Source: Pseudomonas alkylphenolica
GTDB lineage: Bacteria; Pseudomonadota; Gammaproteobacteria; Pseudomonadales; Pseudomonadaceae
Direction of reading: 5' to 3'
DNA length: 64,000 nucleotides
NCBI RefSeq assembly: GCF_000746525.1
Contig: NZ_CP009048.1
Span: 5,655,501-5,719,500, forward strand
Made by a program: the position numbers and the translations under genes
The notes under the pieces: generated by a model
The model's database searches: none
What the model was told of the DNA's origin: nothing
The model's input: only the letters and a program-made list of their open reading frames with translations
In this document: in pieces, positions 35,975-44,796 of the stretch
How positions within the stretch are numbered: the stretch's first letter is position 1
How the letters are laid out: every line of letters starts with the position of its first letter

Positions 35975-36030
35975 CCGATGCTGTAACACCGCTCACCAGG
36001 TCGAGGGACTAGACACCTCTCACCTTTTGA

Positions 36031-36063
36031 GGGCCCAGGGATCATTCCCCGGGCCCTTTTTTT
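36031..36063 (+). terminator. aspA terminator
   Basis: GGGCCCAGGG...CCCCGGGCCC forms a strong stem and is followed by seven T. It is 57 bases after the aspA stop. Confidence 0.92.
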
Positions 36064-36075
36064 ATGCCTGATGTG

Positions 36076-36143
36076 AGAGCGGGCTTGCCCCGCGATTGCG
36101 GGCTGTCAGCCACATCGCATCGCGGGGCAAGCCCGCTCCTACA
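36076..36143. repeat. REP pair in inverse order
   Basis: A GAGCGGGCTTGCCCCGCGA copy first, then ATCGCGGGGCAAGCCCGCTC after a 25-base gap. The order is the opposite of most pairs here, giving inward- rather than outward-facing units. It lies between the aspA terminator and the asparaginase gene. Confidence 0.9.
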
Positions 36144-36215
36144 ACAGGTGGCACATCATTGATGGCATGGCGTACTGTGGGCAGCTAAAGACAAGCCGAC
36201 CACGGAGACAGGCCC

Positions 36216-37208
36216 ATGACAACCGCACACCCCGCTCGCAACATCATGGTGCTGTATACCGGTGGCACCATCGGCATGCAGGCCAGCGCCAACGGCCTGG
36301 CCCCGGCTCCGGGTTTCGAGCAGCGGATGCGTGAGCAACTGGCCGGACGTGCCGATATCCCGCACTGGCAGTTCCGCGAAATGCAGCCACTGATCGACAG
36401 CGCCAACATGACGCCCGAGTACTGGCAGCGCCTGCGCGCGGCGGTGATCGAGGCCGTCGATGCGCAAGGCTGCGATGCCGTACTGATCCTGCACGGTACC
36501 GATACCCTCGCCTACAGCGCCGCCGCCATGAGCTTTCAGCTCCTCGGCCTGCAAGCACCTGTGCTGTTCACCGGCTCCATGCTGCCGGCCGGGGTTGCCG
36601 ACAGCGATGCCTGGGAAAACCTGGTCGGCGCCCTGCTGGCGCTGGCCCAAGGGGTCGCTGCAGGTGTGCAGCTGTATTTTCATGGCGAACTGCTCGAACC
36701 CAACCGCACCGCCAAGGTGCGCAGCTTTGGCCGGCACCCGTTCGTCACGCTCAAGCGCTTCGGTGGTGCCGCCACAGTGCAGCCTTTGCCAACTGAACTC
36801 GACTATCGGCAGCCCAAACAAACCGCCACGGTCGCCGTCCTGCCGCTGGTACCAGGCTTCGGCGCCGCGCTGTTGCACGCGGCGCTCGACAGCGGTGCGC
36901 AGGGCTTGATCCTGGAATGCTTCGGCAGCGGTACCGGACCGGCTGACAATACGGACTTTCTCGATGCCCTGGCGCAAGCGCAAGCGCGCGGGGTCGTGGT
37001 GCTGGCAATCACCCAGTGCCATGAAGGCGGGGTCGAGCTGAATGTGTACGAAGCCGGCAGCCGCCTGCGTCAGACCGGGGTGTTGTCGGGGGGCGGGATG
37101 ACCCGCGAAGCGGCGTTCGGCAAGTTGCAACTGCTGCTCGGCGCCGGCTTGCCGATGGCAGATGTACGCCGCCTGATCGAGCTCGACCTGTGTGGCGAAC
37201 TGCGCTGA
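36216..37208 (+). CDS. L-asparaginase, type I-like
   Basis: 330 residues. Hydrolyses asparagine to aspartate and ammonia. The first nucleophile motif is YTGGTIG with T15, and the second is HGTDT with T95-D96; the K of the RTAKVRS motif completes the triad. No signal peptide, so cytoplasmic. Its product is the substrate of AspA encoded upstream. The terminator and REP pair between them suggest separate transcripts. Confidence 0.94.
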   Translation: MTTAHPARNIMVLYTGGTIGMQASANGLAPAPGFEQRMREQLAGRADIPHWQFREMQPLIDSANMTPEYWQRLRAAVIEAVDAQGCDAVLILHGTDTLAYSAAAMSFQLLGLQAPVLFTGSMLPAGVADSDAWENLVGALLALAQGVAAGVQLYFHGELLEPNRTAKVRSFGRHPFVTLKRFGGAATVQPLPTELDYRQPKQTATVAVLPLVPGFGAALLHAALDSGAQGLILECFGSGTGPADNTDFLDALAQAQARGVVVLAITQCHEGGVELNVYEAGSRLRQTGVLSGGGMTREAAFGKLQLLLGAGLPMADVRRLIELDLCGELR

Positions 37209-37266
37209 CCCCGGCAAGGCACGCATATTGCTCGCTTGCAGGTAGCCCTTCAGCAGGAAGCCAGAC

Positions 37267-38259
37267 ATGCTCCACTCACACCTCACCACCCTCAACGCCG
37301 TGTCGCTGGTGCTACAGGCCTTCAAGGATGACGACGTAGACGCTGCGGCGCTGCTCGACGGTAGCGGCATCAGCCCGGCCGACCTGGGCCGCGCCGATTC
37401 GCGCATCACCACCCGCCAGGAGTTGCTGGTGTGCGCCAACGCCGTGGCGCGGCGCCGTGAAGTGGGCCTGGAACTGGGTCGGCGCATGCATGTTTCCTGC
37501 TACGGCATGCTCGGTTACGCCCTGCTCTCCAGTGCCACCTTAGGTGACGCTTTGCGCCTGGCCATGCAATATCCGGCGCTGCTGGGAACACTTTTCCAGC
37601 TGCGCCTGATCGACGACGGCGAGCGTATCTGGTTCAGCGCCAGCAATTATCGCGAAGACCCTCACCTGGCGGCGTTCAACGCCGAGTTCTGCCTGACCTC
37701 GTTGAAAGTCATCTGTGATGACCTGCTCGGGCAATCGCTGCCGCTGCTGGCGTCGCGCTTTGTCCACGCCGCTCCCGATTACCAGGCGCTGTACGCTGAA
37801 ACCTTCAACTGCCCACTGCACTTCGAGGCCAGCGACAACGCCTTTGCCTTCGAGCGCCGCTGGCTGGATATGCCCTTGCCATTGGCCGACCAGATCACTC
37901 ACCGGGCCATGAGCGAACGCTGCCGCCGGCAGAACCTGGAGTTCACCGGTCGCCAGGCGTGGCTGGGGCGCATCCGTCAGTTGTTGCTCGATCAGCTGGA
38001 TGCCGCACCCGGACTGGAAGGCCTGGCAAAACAGATGAACTGCTCATCACGCACCCTGCGCCGGCATCTGCAGGAGCTGGGCAGCAGCTACCAGCAGTTG
38101 CTCGACGAGCTACGATTCGAGCGAGCCAAACAGCTGCTGGCCGAAGACCAGCTGCCGATCTATCAAATTGCCGAAGCGCTGGGCTTCAGCGAAACCGCCA
38201 GTTTCCGCCATGCATTTCTACGCTGGAGCGGCGTAGCGCCAAGCCATTTCCGCGCCTGA
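37267..38259 (+). CDS. AraC-family regulator with arabinose-binding-like domain
   Basis: 330 residues. N-terminal AraC effector-binding-like part (about 1-220) of the OruR/ArgR-type class and two C-terminal helix-turn-helices (about 230-330: EGLAKQMNCSSRTLRRHLQ and IAEALGFSETASFRHAFLRWSG). Good Shine-Dalgarno AGGAAG before the ATG. It lies just before the acetylpolyamine hydrolase gene, which it may control; no specific effector can be given. Confidence 0.9.
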   Translation: MLHSHLTTLNAVSLVLQAFKDDDVDAAALLDGSGISPADLGRADSRITTRQELLVCANAVARRREVGLELGRRMHVSCYGMLGYALLSSATLGDALRLAMQYPALLGTLFQLRLIDDGERIWFSASNYREDPHLAAFNAEFCLTSLKVICDDLLGQSLPLLASRFVHAAPDYQALYAETFNCPLHFEASDNAFAFERRWLDMPLPLADQITHRAMSERCRRQNLEFTGRQAWLGRIRQLLLDQLDAAPGLEGLAKQMNCSSRTLRRHLQELGSSYQQLLDELRFERAKQLLAEDQLPIYQIAEALGFSETASFRHAFLRWSGVAPSHFRA

Positions 38260-38401
38260 CAGGCGCTCAGCTCGCCGCGTGGGGGCGATATCCGGACAGC
38301 CAGGCTGGCCATATCGATCCCCTTTTGGCCGTTTCCGCCGTTCTGCACCGGGGCCGATCCATCAACAATGGACCCATGCCAGTGACCCCGGAGAACAACA
38401 A

Positions 38402-39433
38402 ATGCTGACAATCTATTCCGATGACCATCACCTTCATCACGGCCGCTGCGAGTTGATCGACGGACAGCTGATGCCCTGCTTCGAAATGCCTTCACGTGCC
38501 GACCATGTGCTGGAACGGGTCAAGACCCGTGAACTGGGCCCGGTACAAGGCCCTGCAGATTTTGGCCGGGCACCGCTGTTGCGCGTGCACAGCGCCGATT
38601 ACCTGAACTTCTTCGAGGGCGCCTGGCAGCGCTGGGCCAGCCTCGGCCACGATGGCGACCTGCTGCCCTTCACCTGGCCTGCGCGCACCTTGCGCAGCAT
38701 CAAACCCAAAGGCCTGCATGGAGAACTGGGCTATTACAGCTTCGACGCCGGCGCGCCTATCACCGCCGGGACCTGGCAGGCTGCCTACAGCGCAGCGCAG
38801 GTCGCACTCACCGCCCAGGCCGCCGTGCAAGCCGGTGCCCGCAGTGCCTTTGCCCTGTGCCGTCCACCGGGACACCACGCCGCCAGCGATGTCATGGGCG
38901 GCTACTGCTACCTGAACAATGCCGCTATTGCAGCCCAGGCATTCCTCGACCAGGGCCAGCGTAAAGTCGCGATCCTTGATGTGGATTACCACCATGGCAA
39001 CGGCACCCAGGAAATTTTCTACCAGCGCAGCGACGTGTTCTTCGCCTCGATTCATGGCGATCCACAAGCCGAGTTCCCGTTCTTCCTCGGCTATGCCGAC
39101 GAACAGGGCGAAGGCGAAGGCCTGGGCTACAACGTCAACTACCCGCTGCCCGCAGGCAGTGACTGGGCAACCTGGAGCAACGCCCTGGATCAGGCTTGCG
39201 AGCGTATCGCCGCCTATGCACCGGACGTGGTGGTGGTGTCGCTCGGCGTCGATACCTTCAAGGACGATCCGATCTCCCAGTTCAAACTGGACTGCCCTGA
39301 TTACCTGAAGATGGGCGAGCGTATTGCCCGCCTCGGCAAACCGACCCTGTTCGTCATGGAAGGCGGTTATGCGGTCGAAGAGATCGGCATCAATGCCGTA
39401 AACGTACTTGAAGGTTTCGAAGCGGTTCGATGA
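38402..39433 (+). CDS. Acetylpolyamine amidohydrolase / histone-deacetylase family
   Basis: 343 residues, zinc-dependent. HDAC-fold motifs: RPPGHHAASDVMGGYCYLNN (active-site histidine pair), DVDYHHGNGTQEIFY with the zinc aspartate and histidine, and SLGVDTFKDDP with the second zinc aspartate. In Pseudomonas such enzymes remove acetyl groups from putrescine or cadaverine derivatives. GGAGA Shine-Dalgarno before the ATG at 38402. Confidence 0.94.
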   Translation: MLTIYSDDHHLHHGRCELIDGQLMPCFEMPSRADHVLERVKTRELGPVQGPADFGRAPLLRVHSADYLNFFEGAWQRWASLGHDGDLLPFTWPARTLRSIKPKGLHGELGYYSFDAGAPITAGTWQAAYSAAQVALTAQAAVQAGARSAFALCRPPGHHAASDVMGGYCYLNNAAIAAQAFLDQGQRKVAILDVDYHHGNGTQEIFYQRSDVFFASIHGDPQAEFPFFLGYADEQGEGEGLGYNVNYPLPAGSDWATWSNALDQACERIAAYAPDVVVVSLGVDTFKDDPISQFKLDCPDYLKMGERIARLGKPTLFVMEGGYAVEEIGINAVNVLEGFEAVR

Positions 39434-39436
39434 TCG

Positions 39437-40966
39437 TCAACCACGCCAGGCACGCCGCAAGCGTGCCAGGGCGTCGGCAATCTTCGCTTCGTCCACCGCG
39501 GCGAAGCCCAGCACCAGCCCTGCGCGGTTATCCACAGGGGTAAGCGAATCAGGCAACCAGTAATCGCTCAGGGCATTGAGTTCGACGCCGACGGCTTCGG
39601 CCTGGGCGATCAGCTGCTGCTCGCGGGCATGACTTTCGACATCAATCTTCACGTGTAATCCCGCCGCCACCTCGGGCATCACCCCGAGGCCGGAGATATC
39701 CACAGGCCAGCCTGCTTGCAATGCATTGCGCCGGCTCAGCGCAGCGCGCCGCACCCGGCGAATGTGCCGCTGAAAATGCCCCTGGGCCATGAACTGCGCC
39801 ATCACCGCCTGCGTGCCGACCTCCGAATGCCTGACCGCCAGCGCCCGGCACCAGGAGAAGGCTTGCACCAGCTGTTGCGGCAGCACCAGATAACCCAGGC
39901 GCAACGCGGGAAAGGCTATCTTGCCGAACGTGCCGACATACAACACCCGCCCGCTACGATCCAGCGCCGCCAGCGGGGCCAACGGCGCCCCGCTGTAGCG
40001 GTACTCGCCGTCGTAATCGTCCTCGATGATCCAGGCGTCCTTGCGCTGCGCCCAGTCCAGCAGTTCCAGGCGCCGGGCCAGGCTCATGGTGACCCCGGTG
40101 GGATACTGGTGCGAGGGGGTCACATAACTCAGGCGGCAATACGCCACGTCATAGAGTGCAGCGCAGTCCAGCCCTTCGTTGTCGACAGCAATACCGCGCA
40201 CTTGCGCACCGGTCAGGGCGAAGGCATTACCGGCGGCACGATAGCCGGGGTTTTCCACAGCCACCACGTCACCCGACTCCAGCAGCAACTGTGCACAAAG
40301 GCTTATCGCCTGCTGCGCACCACTGGTGATCACAATTTGTTCAGCCGTGCAGGAAAGCCCGCGTGATCGACGCAAATAGGTGGCAATCAGCTCACGCAGC
40401 TCGGTCTCCCCCGCCGGATCGCCGTAGCCCAAAGCGGCAGGATCCGGATTGCGCCAGAATCCGGCCTGCAGCTTGGCCCAGACGTCGAACGGAAACAGAT
40501 CGAGCGCCGGTAATCCGACACGAAACGCCCGCGGCGGACCGCTTTTCGGCGCGGGTAAATGGTGCTTTTCCAGCCGTTCCAAGGGGCCATTGTGGATAAC
40601 ATTACTGGATATAATCTCAGTATCTTCCGGCGTTTTTGTGGATAACTCTGTGGAAAAACCCAGGGATAACCCTGTGGATACTTTTGTGGATAGTTTTGGC
40701 AGCTGACTCACATAGGTGCCGTCGCCAACCCGGCTCTCGATAAAGCCTTCGGCATACAGCTGGTCGTAGGCACGCACCACGCTGTTGCGCGACAGTGCCA
40801 ATGCTGCGGCCATGTCACGGCTGGCCGGCAAGCGCGTGCCGCTGCTCAAACGGCCATCCAGCACGCGCAGGCGCAGCGCCTGGTAAAGCTGTCGGCTCAA
40901 CCCCTGGCGCCGGTCAAGGACGATACCCGTAGGGTCGAACGGCAACGCGAAAGGACGCACGCTCAT
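39437..40966 (-). CDS. MocR-type GntR/aminotransferase regulator
   Basis: 509 residues. N-terminal GntR winged helix (about 20-90, DMAAALALSRNSVVRAYDQL), then a hinge (about 90-140) made of five tetrapeptide repeats, LSTK-VSTG-LSLG-FSTE-LSTK, and a fold-type I aminotransferase domain (about 150-500) with SHQYPTGV, EDDYDGEYRY and the PLP lysine in VGTFGKIAF. PdxR and GabR relatives sense PLP or its amino-acid adducts. Divergent from a PaiB-like FMN protein, a usual partner. The hinge is written in unusual codons that are DnaA boxes. Confidence 0.92.
   Translation of the reverse strand: MSVRPFALPFDPTGIVLDRRQGLSRQLYQALRLRVLDGRLSSGTRLPASRDMAAALALSRNSVVRAYDQLYAEGFIESRVGDGTYVSQLPKLSTKVSTGLSLGFSTELSTKTPEDTEIISSNVIHNGPLERLEKHHLPAPKSGPPRAFRVGLPALDLFPFDVWAKLQAGFWRNPDPAALGYGDPAGETELRELIATYLRRSRGLSCTAEQIVITSGAQQAISLCAQLLLESGDVVAVENPGYRAAGNAFALTGAQVRGIAVDNEGLDCAALYDVAYCRLSYVTPSHQYPTGVTMSLARRLELLDWAQRKDAWIIEDDYDGEYRYSGAPLAPLAALDRSGRVLYVGTFGKIAFPALRLGYLVLPQQLVQAFSWCRALAVRHSEVGTQAVMAQFMAQGHFQRHIRRVRRAALSRRNALQAGWPVDISGLGVMPEVAAGLHVKIDVESHAREQQLIAQAEAVGVELNALSDYWLPDSLTPVDNRAGLVLGFAAVDEAKIADALARLRRAWRG
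40591..40693 (-). repeat. Tandem DnaA-box array inside the MocR gene
   Basis: On the plus strand, five 9-mers at exact 12-base steps: TGTGGATAA (40637), TGTGGAAAA (40649), CAGGGATAA (40661), TGTGGATAC (40673), TGTGGATAG (40685). Another exact TGTGGATAA is at 40591, with an AT-rich stretch between (40600-40636). TGTGGATAA is the reverse complement of the DnaA box TTATCCACA. All sit within the coding sequence of the regulator's hinge. Confidence 0.85.
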
Positions 40967-41056
40967 GACAATGGACCTATCAAATTAGCTGGAAATGGCT
41001 CTTACCATAGACCAATAGCCTGCCTAGGATTGAACCATTCGCCAAGGACAATCCTC

Positions 41057-41686
41057 ATGTTCACACCTTCGAGCTACAAGGAAACCGACCTCAGCCAGCT
41101 GCACCGGCAGATTGAGCAGACCCGCCTGGCCGTGCTGGTTACCCAGGGCGAACAAGGCCTGCAGGCCAGCCACCTGCCGCTGCTGCTGGATCGCAGCCAA
41201 GGCAGCAACGGCACCCTCTACGGCCACTTCGCCCGCGCCAACCGGCAATGGCAAGCGCTGGAAAACGGTGCCGAAGCCCTGGTGGTGTTTTCTGGGCCCG
41301 ACGCCTATGTCAGTGCCGGCTACTATCCGAGCAAGGCCGAGGATCCGCGCACCGTACCAACCTGGAACTACCTGGCCGTACACGCCTGGGGTAAAGCCGA
41401 GGTTTACCACGATGCCGAGCATCTACTGGACATCGTCCGGCGCCTGAGCGACCACCATGAGCAGACTCAAGCCAAGCCGTGGTCGGTGGATGAAGCGCCC
41501 GCCGACTACATGACTGGAATGCTCAAGGCGATTGTCGGCTTTGCCCTGCCCATCGAGCGCCTGCAAGGCACCCGCAAACTCAGCCAGAACCGTTCGGCCA
41601 TCGATATCGAAGGTGTGCGTACGAGTCTGGCCAACAGCAGCGATCCCCTGGACAACCAACTGGCCGCAGTGATGCGCCACTCTTGA
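41057..41686 (+). CDS. PaiB-family FMN-binding regulator
   Basis: 209 residues. PaiB/FMN-binding split-barrel fold: ASHLPLLLDR, YGHFARANRQW, FSGPDAYVSAGYYPSK, TWNYLAVHAWG and the C-terminal KLSQNRS segment are the family hallmarks. Commonly encoded next to MocR genes and GNAT enzymes. Described as a negative regulator in Bacillus; here an oxidoreductase role is equally possible. ATG at 41057; 11 bases before a GNAT gene. Confidence 0.92.
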   Translation: MFTPSSYKETDLSQLHRQIEQTRLAVLVTQGEQGLQASHLPLLLDRSQGSNGTLYGHFARANRQWQALENGAEALVVFSGPDAYVSAGYYPSKAEDPRTVPTWNYLAVHAWGKAEVYHDAEHLLDIVRRLSDHHEQTQAKPWSVDEAPADYMTGMLKAIVGFALPIERLQGTRKLSQNRSAIDIEGVRTSLANSSDPLDNQLAAVMRHS

Positions 41687-41697
41687 AGGACTCTCTC

Positions 41698-42144
41698 ATG
41701 CCTATCGTTACGATCCGCCCGGTTACTGCCGATGACCACAGCGCCTGGCTGCCCCTGTGGCAGGCCTACCAACGCTTCTACGAGACCCGTATTGGCGACG
41801 AGGTGACCGCCGTGGCCTGGCAGCGCATGCTCGACCCGAATGAGCCGACCAATGCCGCGCTGGCCTGGGTCGACGGCAAAGCGGTAGGCATGGTCCACTG
41901 GATCTACCATCGCTCGAACTGGAGCATTGAGAACTCTTGCTACCTGCAGGATCTCTATGTTCAGAGTGAGCAACGTGGCCTGGGTGTCGGCCGCCAGTTG
42001 ATCGAATACGTCTACGCTACGGCGAAGGAAGCAGGTTGCGCCAAGGTTCACTGGTTGACTCATGAAACCAACGCCACCGCCATCAGCCTGTACGAGCAGG
42101 TCGCCGAGCGGCCCGGCTTCATCCAGTTTCGCAAACCGCTGTAA
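41698..42144 (+). CDS. GNAT-family acetyltransferase
   Basis: 148 residues. Acetyl-CoA binding motif A visible as QDLYVQSEQRGLGVGRQLIEY (the R/QxxGxG/A pattern) and a C-terminal motif B (HWLTHETNATAISLYEQV). Acceptor unknown. GAAGGA Shine-Dalgarno before the ATG at 41698. It follows the PaiB gene at 11 bases and precedes a second GNAT gene at 16 bases, so a likely operon. Confidence 0.9.
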   Translation: MPIVTIRPVTADDHSAWLPLWQAYQRFYETRIGDEVTAVAWQRMLDPNEPTNAALAWVDGKAVGMVHWIYHRSNWSIENSCYLQDLYVQSEQRGLGVGRQLIEYVYATAKEAGCAKVHWLTHETNATAISLYEQVAERPGFIQFRKPL

Positions 42145-42160
42145 GCCCTGGAGCCTTTAC

Positions 42161-42826
42161 ATGAATGCATCGTTGAACTGGCACCCGGCAAAACGCCCGC
42201 AACCGAAAACCCTGGTCGGGCGCTTCATTCGCCTGGAAAAGCTCGATCCGCGTCGTGACCGCGAAGACCTCTGGCAGGTGTTCCAGGGCCCCGACGCCGA
42301 CCCGAAACTCTGGGATTACCTGGCCTACGGGCCGTTCACCGAGCGTGAAGACTTCGACCACTGGCTCGACAGCAACGCGGCCAGCAGCGATCCGTTGTTC
42401 TACAGCGTCATCGACAGCGCCAGCGGCCAGACCCAGGGCATCCTCAGCCTGATGTCGATCGTGCCCGAGCAGGGCCGTATCGAGATCGGCCATATTGCCT
42501 TTGGCGCCGCTATGCAGCGTACGCCCAAAGGCACCGAGGCGGTCTACTTGCTGGGCAAGTTGGCGTTCGAACTGGGCAACCGCCGCCTGGAGTGGAAGTG
42601 CAACAACGACAACGCCCGCTCCAAACGTGCAGCCGAACGCTTCGGCTTCCACTTCGAAGGGGTGTTTCGCAAGCATATGGTGATCAAGGACAGAAATCGC
42701 GATACCGCCTGGTTCTCGATTATCGATGATGAATGGCCGGCGATTGCGGCGGGGTTTGAGCGCTGGCTGAGCAGCGATAACCAAATGCCTGGCGGCCAGG
42801 TGCAAACCCTCGAAGCGTGCCGGTAG
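42161..42826 (+). CDS. GNAT-family acetyltransferase, RimJ/RimL-like
   Basis: 221 residues. N-terminal PKTLVGRFIRLEKLDP, central IEIGHIAFGAAMQRTPKGTEA and LEWKCNNDNARSKRAAERFGFHFEGVFR are typical of the RimJ/RimL-type N-acetyltransferases. Substrate unknown. Start at 42161 fits the family; a frame extending upstream lies within the preceding gene. Last gene of the PaiB-GNAT-GNAT set. Confidence 0.9.
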   Translation: MNASLNWHPAKRPQPKTLVGRFIRLEKLDPRRDREDLWQVFQGPDADPKLWDYLAYGPFTEREDFDHWLDSNAASSDPLFYSVIDSASGQTQGILSLMSIVPEQGRIEIGHIAFGAAMQRTPKGTEAVYLLGKLAFELGNRRLEWKCNNDNARSKRAAERFGFHFEGVFRKHMVIKDRNRDTAWFSIIDDEWPAIAAGFERWLSSDNQMPGGQVQTLEACR

Positions 42827-42910
42827 GAGCGGATTTATCCGCGAAGGGGCGCAGCGCGGCCCCAAACCCGGGACTGCTATGCAGTCCTTCGCGGATGAAT
42901 CCGCTCCTAC
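42823..42910. repeat. REP pair of a second family
   Basis: GTAGGAGCGGATTTATCCGC and its inverse (GCGGATGAATCCGCTCCTAC) face each other across a 42-base GC-rich spacer. This is a different REP family from the GGGGCAAGCCC elements; the only copy in the window. Confidence 0.88.
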
Positions 42911-42917
42911 AGAGCGC

Positions 42918-42942
42918 AAAAAAAGGGGAGCATTTGCTCCCC
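42918..42942 (-). terminator. Terminator of pyruvate carboxylase genes
   Basis: GGGGAGCA-AAT-GCTCCCC on the minus strand is followed by TTTTTTT. It lies 35 bases after the biotin-carrying subunit's stop codon. Confidence 0.92.
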
Positions 42943-42976
42943 AGAGGTTAACCGCTTGTAGATGAAGGCCTGAAAG

Positions 42977-44785
42977 TCAGCCCTCGATCTCGATCAGGAT
43001 CTCGCCCGGGTTGACCCGGTCGCCCTTGGCTACATGAATGGCGGTGACCTTGCCGGCGATGTCCGCCTGGACTTCGGTTTCCATTTTCATGGCTTCGGTG
43101 ATCAGCACCGGCTGGCCGGCCTTGACCATGTCACCTTCCTTGACCAGCACATCGACGATGTTGCCCGGCATGGTGGTGCTGACGTGGCCCGGTGCACTGG
43201 CCTGCTTGCGCTTGCTGCTGCCACCGCCGACGAATTCGTTGAGCGGTTCGAACACCACTTCTTCCGGCATGCCGTCGATAGACAGGTAGAAGTGACGCTT
43301 GCCTTCGGACTTGACGCCGACACCGGTGATGTCGACGCGGTAGGTTTCGCCGTGGACGTCGATGACGAACTCGGTCGGCACGCCTTCGCCGCCAGCCGAG
43401 GCCACCTTGCCAGCTTCCGGAATCGGCAGCAGCACTTCAGGGGTCAGGGTGCCGGCTTCGCGCTCTTCGAGGAACTTGCGCCCGATATCCGGGAACATGG
43501 CGAAGGTCAGTACGTCTTCTTCGGACTTGGCCAGGTTGCCGATATCGGCACGCAGCTTGGTCATTTCCGGCTTGAGCAGGTCGGCCGGGCGCACGTCGAT
43601 GACTTCTTCGCTACCGATGGCCTGACGACGCAGGTTCTCGTCGACCACGCCCGGCGCCTTGCCGTAACCGCCTTGCAGGTACAGCTTCACCTCGTTGGTG
43701 ATGGTTTTGTAGCGCTCGCCGGCGAGGACGTTGAAGAACGCCTGAGTGCCGACGATCTGCGAGGTCGGGGTCACCAGCGGCGGGAAGCCGAGGTCTTCAC
43801 GCACGCGCGGGATCTCGGCCAGCACTTCGTTCATGCGGTTGAGCGCGCCTTGCTCCTTGAGCTGGTTGGCCAGGTTGGAAATCATCCCGCCCGGTACCTG
43901 GTTCACTTGCACGCGGGTATCCACGGAAGTGAACTCGCTTTCGAACTGGTGGTACTTCTTGCGCACGGCGTAGAAGTACAGGCCGATTTCCTGCAGCAGT
44001 TCCAGGTCCAGGCCGGTGTCGAACTCGCTGCCCTTGAGCGCTGCAACCATCGACTCGGTACCCGGATGGCTGGTACCCCAGGCAAAGCTGGAGATCGCGG
44101 TGTCGATGTGATCAGCGCCGTTCTCGATGGCCTTGAGCTGGCACATGGCGGCCAGGCCGGCGGTGTCGTGGGAGTGCACAAACACCGGCAGCGATTGCTC
44201 AGCCTTCAGCGCCTTGACCAGCTCGCCGGTGGCGAATGGGGTCAGCAGGCCGGCCATGTCCTTGATCGCCACCGAGTCGCAACCCATGGCTTCCATCTGT
44301 TTGGCCTGAGCCACGAAAGCGTCGATGGTGTGCACCGGGCTGGTGGTGTAGGCAATGGTGCCCTGGGCGTGCTTGCCGGCAGCCTTGACCGCTTCAATGG
44401 CCACGCGCAGGTTACGCACGTCGTTCATGGCATCGAAGATGCGGAACACGTCGATACCGTTGACCGCGGCCTTGGCCACGAAGGCTTTGACCACATCGTC
44501 GCTGTAGTGGCGGTAGCCGAGCAGGTTCTGGCCGCGCAGGAGCATCTGCAGGCGGGTGTTAGGCAGCGCTGCGCGCAGTTTGCGCAGACGCTCCCACGGG
44601 TCTTCCTTGAGGAAGCGCACGCAGGCGTCGAAGGTCGCGCCGCCCCAGACTTCCAGCGACCAGTAGCCGACTTTGTCGAGCTTGTCGCAGATCGGCAGCA
44701 TGTCTTCGGTACGCATGCGGGTGGCCAGCAGGGACTGGTGGGCGTCGCGCAGGATTGTGTCGGTTACAAAGATTTTCTTGGACAT
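42977..44785 (-). CDS. pycB: Pyruvate carboxylase subunit B (oxaloacetate decarboxylase alpha-like)
   Basis: 602 residues. N-terminal HMGL-type carboxyltransferase barrel (about 1-300, DTILRDAHQS, with zinc histidines in VHSHDTAG), a PYC_OADA domain (about 300-470), and a C-terminal biotinyl domain with lysine K567 in EAMKMET. With PycA it carboxylates pyruvate to oxaloacetate for anaplerosis. The neighbour PycA and no beta/gamma oadBC genes argue for pyruvate carboxylase rather than a sodium pump. The ATG at 44785 follows PycA after 11 bases. Confidence 0.94.
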   Translation of the reverse strand: MSKKIFVTDTILRDAHQSLLATRMRTEDMLPICDKLDKVGYWSLEVWGGATFDACVRFLKEDPWERLRKLRAALPNTRLQMLLRGQNLLGYRHYSDDVVKAFVAKAAVNGIDVFRIFDAMNDVRNLRVAIEAVKAAGKHAQGTIAYTTSPVHTIDAFVAQAKQMEAMGCDSVAIKDMAGLLTPFATGELVKALKAEQSLPVFVHSHDTAGLAAMCQLKAIENGADHIDTAISSFAWGTSHPGTESMVAALKGSEFDTGLDLELLQEIGLYFYAVRKKYHQFESEFTSVDTRVQVNQVPGGMISNLANQLKEQGALNRMNEVLAEIPRVREDLGFPPLVTPTSQIVGTQAFFNVLAGERYKTITNEVKLYLQGGYGKAPGVVDENLRRQAIGSEEVIDVRPADLLKPEMTKLRADIGNLAKSEEDVLTFAMFPDIGRKFLEEREAGTLTPEVLLPIPEAGKVASAGGEGVPTEFVIDVHGETYRVDITGVGVKSEGKRHFYLSIDGMPEEVVFEPLNEFVGGGSSKRKQASAPGHVSTTMPGNIVDVLVKEGDMVKAGQPVLITEAMKMETEVQADIAGKVTAIHVAKGDRVNPGEILIEIEG

Positions 44786-44796
44786 TATGGGATTCC

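Noticed and set aside
34436..35989. 517-codon minus-strand frame opposite aspA
   Set aside because: Antisense shadow; aspA carries the fumarase/aspartase signature.
40591..40693. A true chromosomal origin of replication
   Set aside because: No dnaA, dnaN, rnpA, rpmH, gidA or parAB nearby and no AT-rich unwinding element of origin size; a DnaA-binding cluster is the more careful reading.
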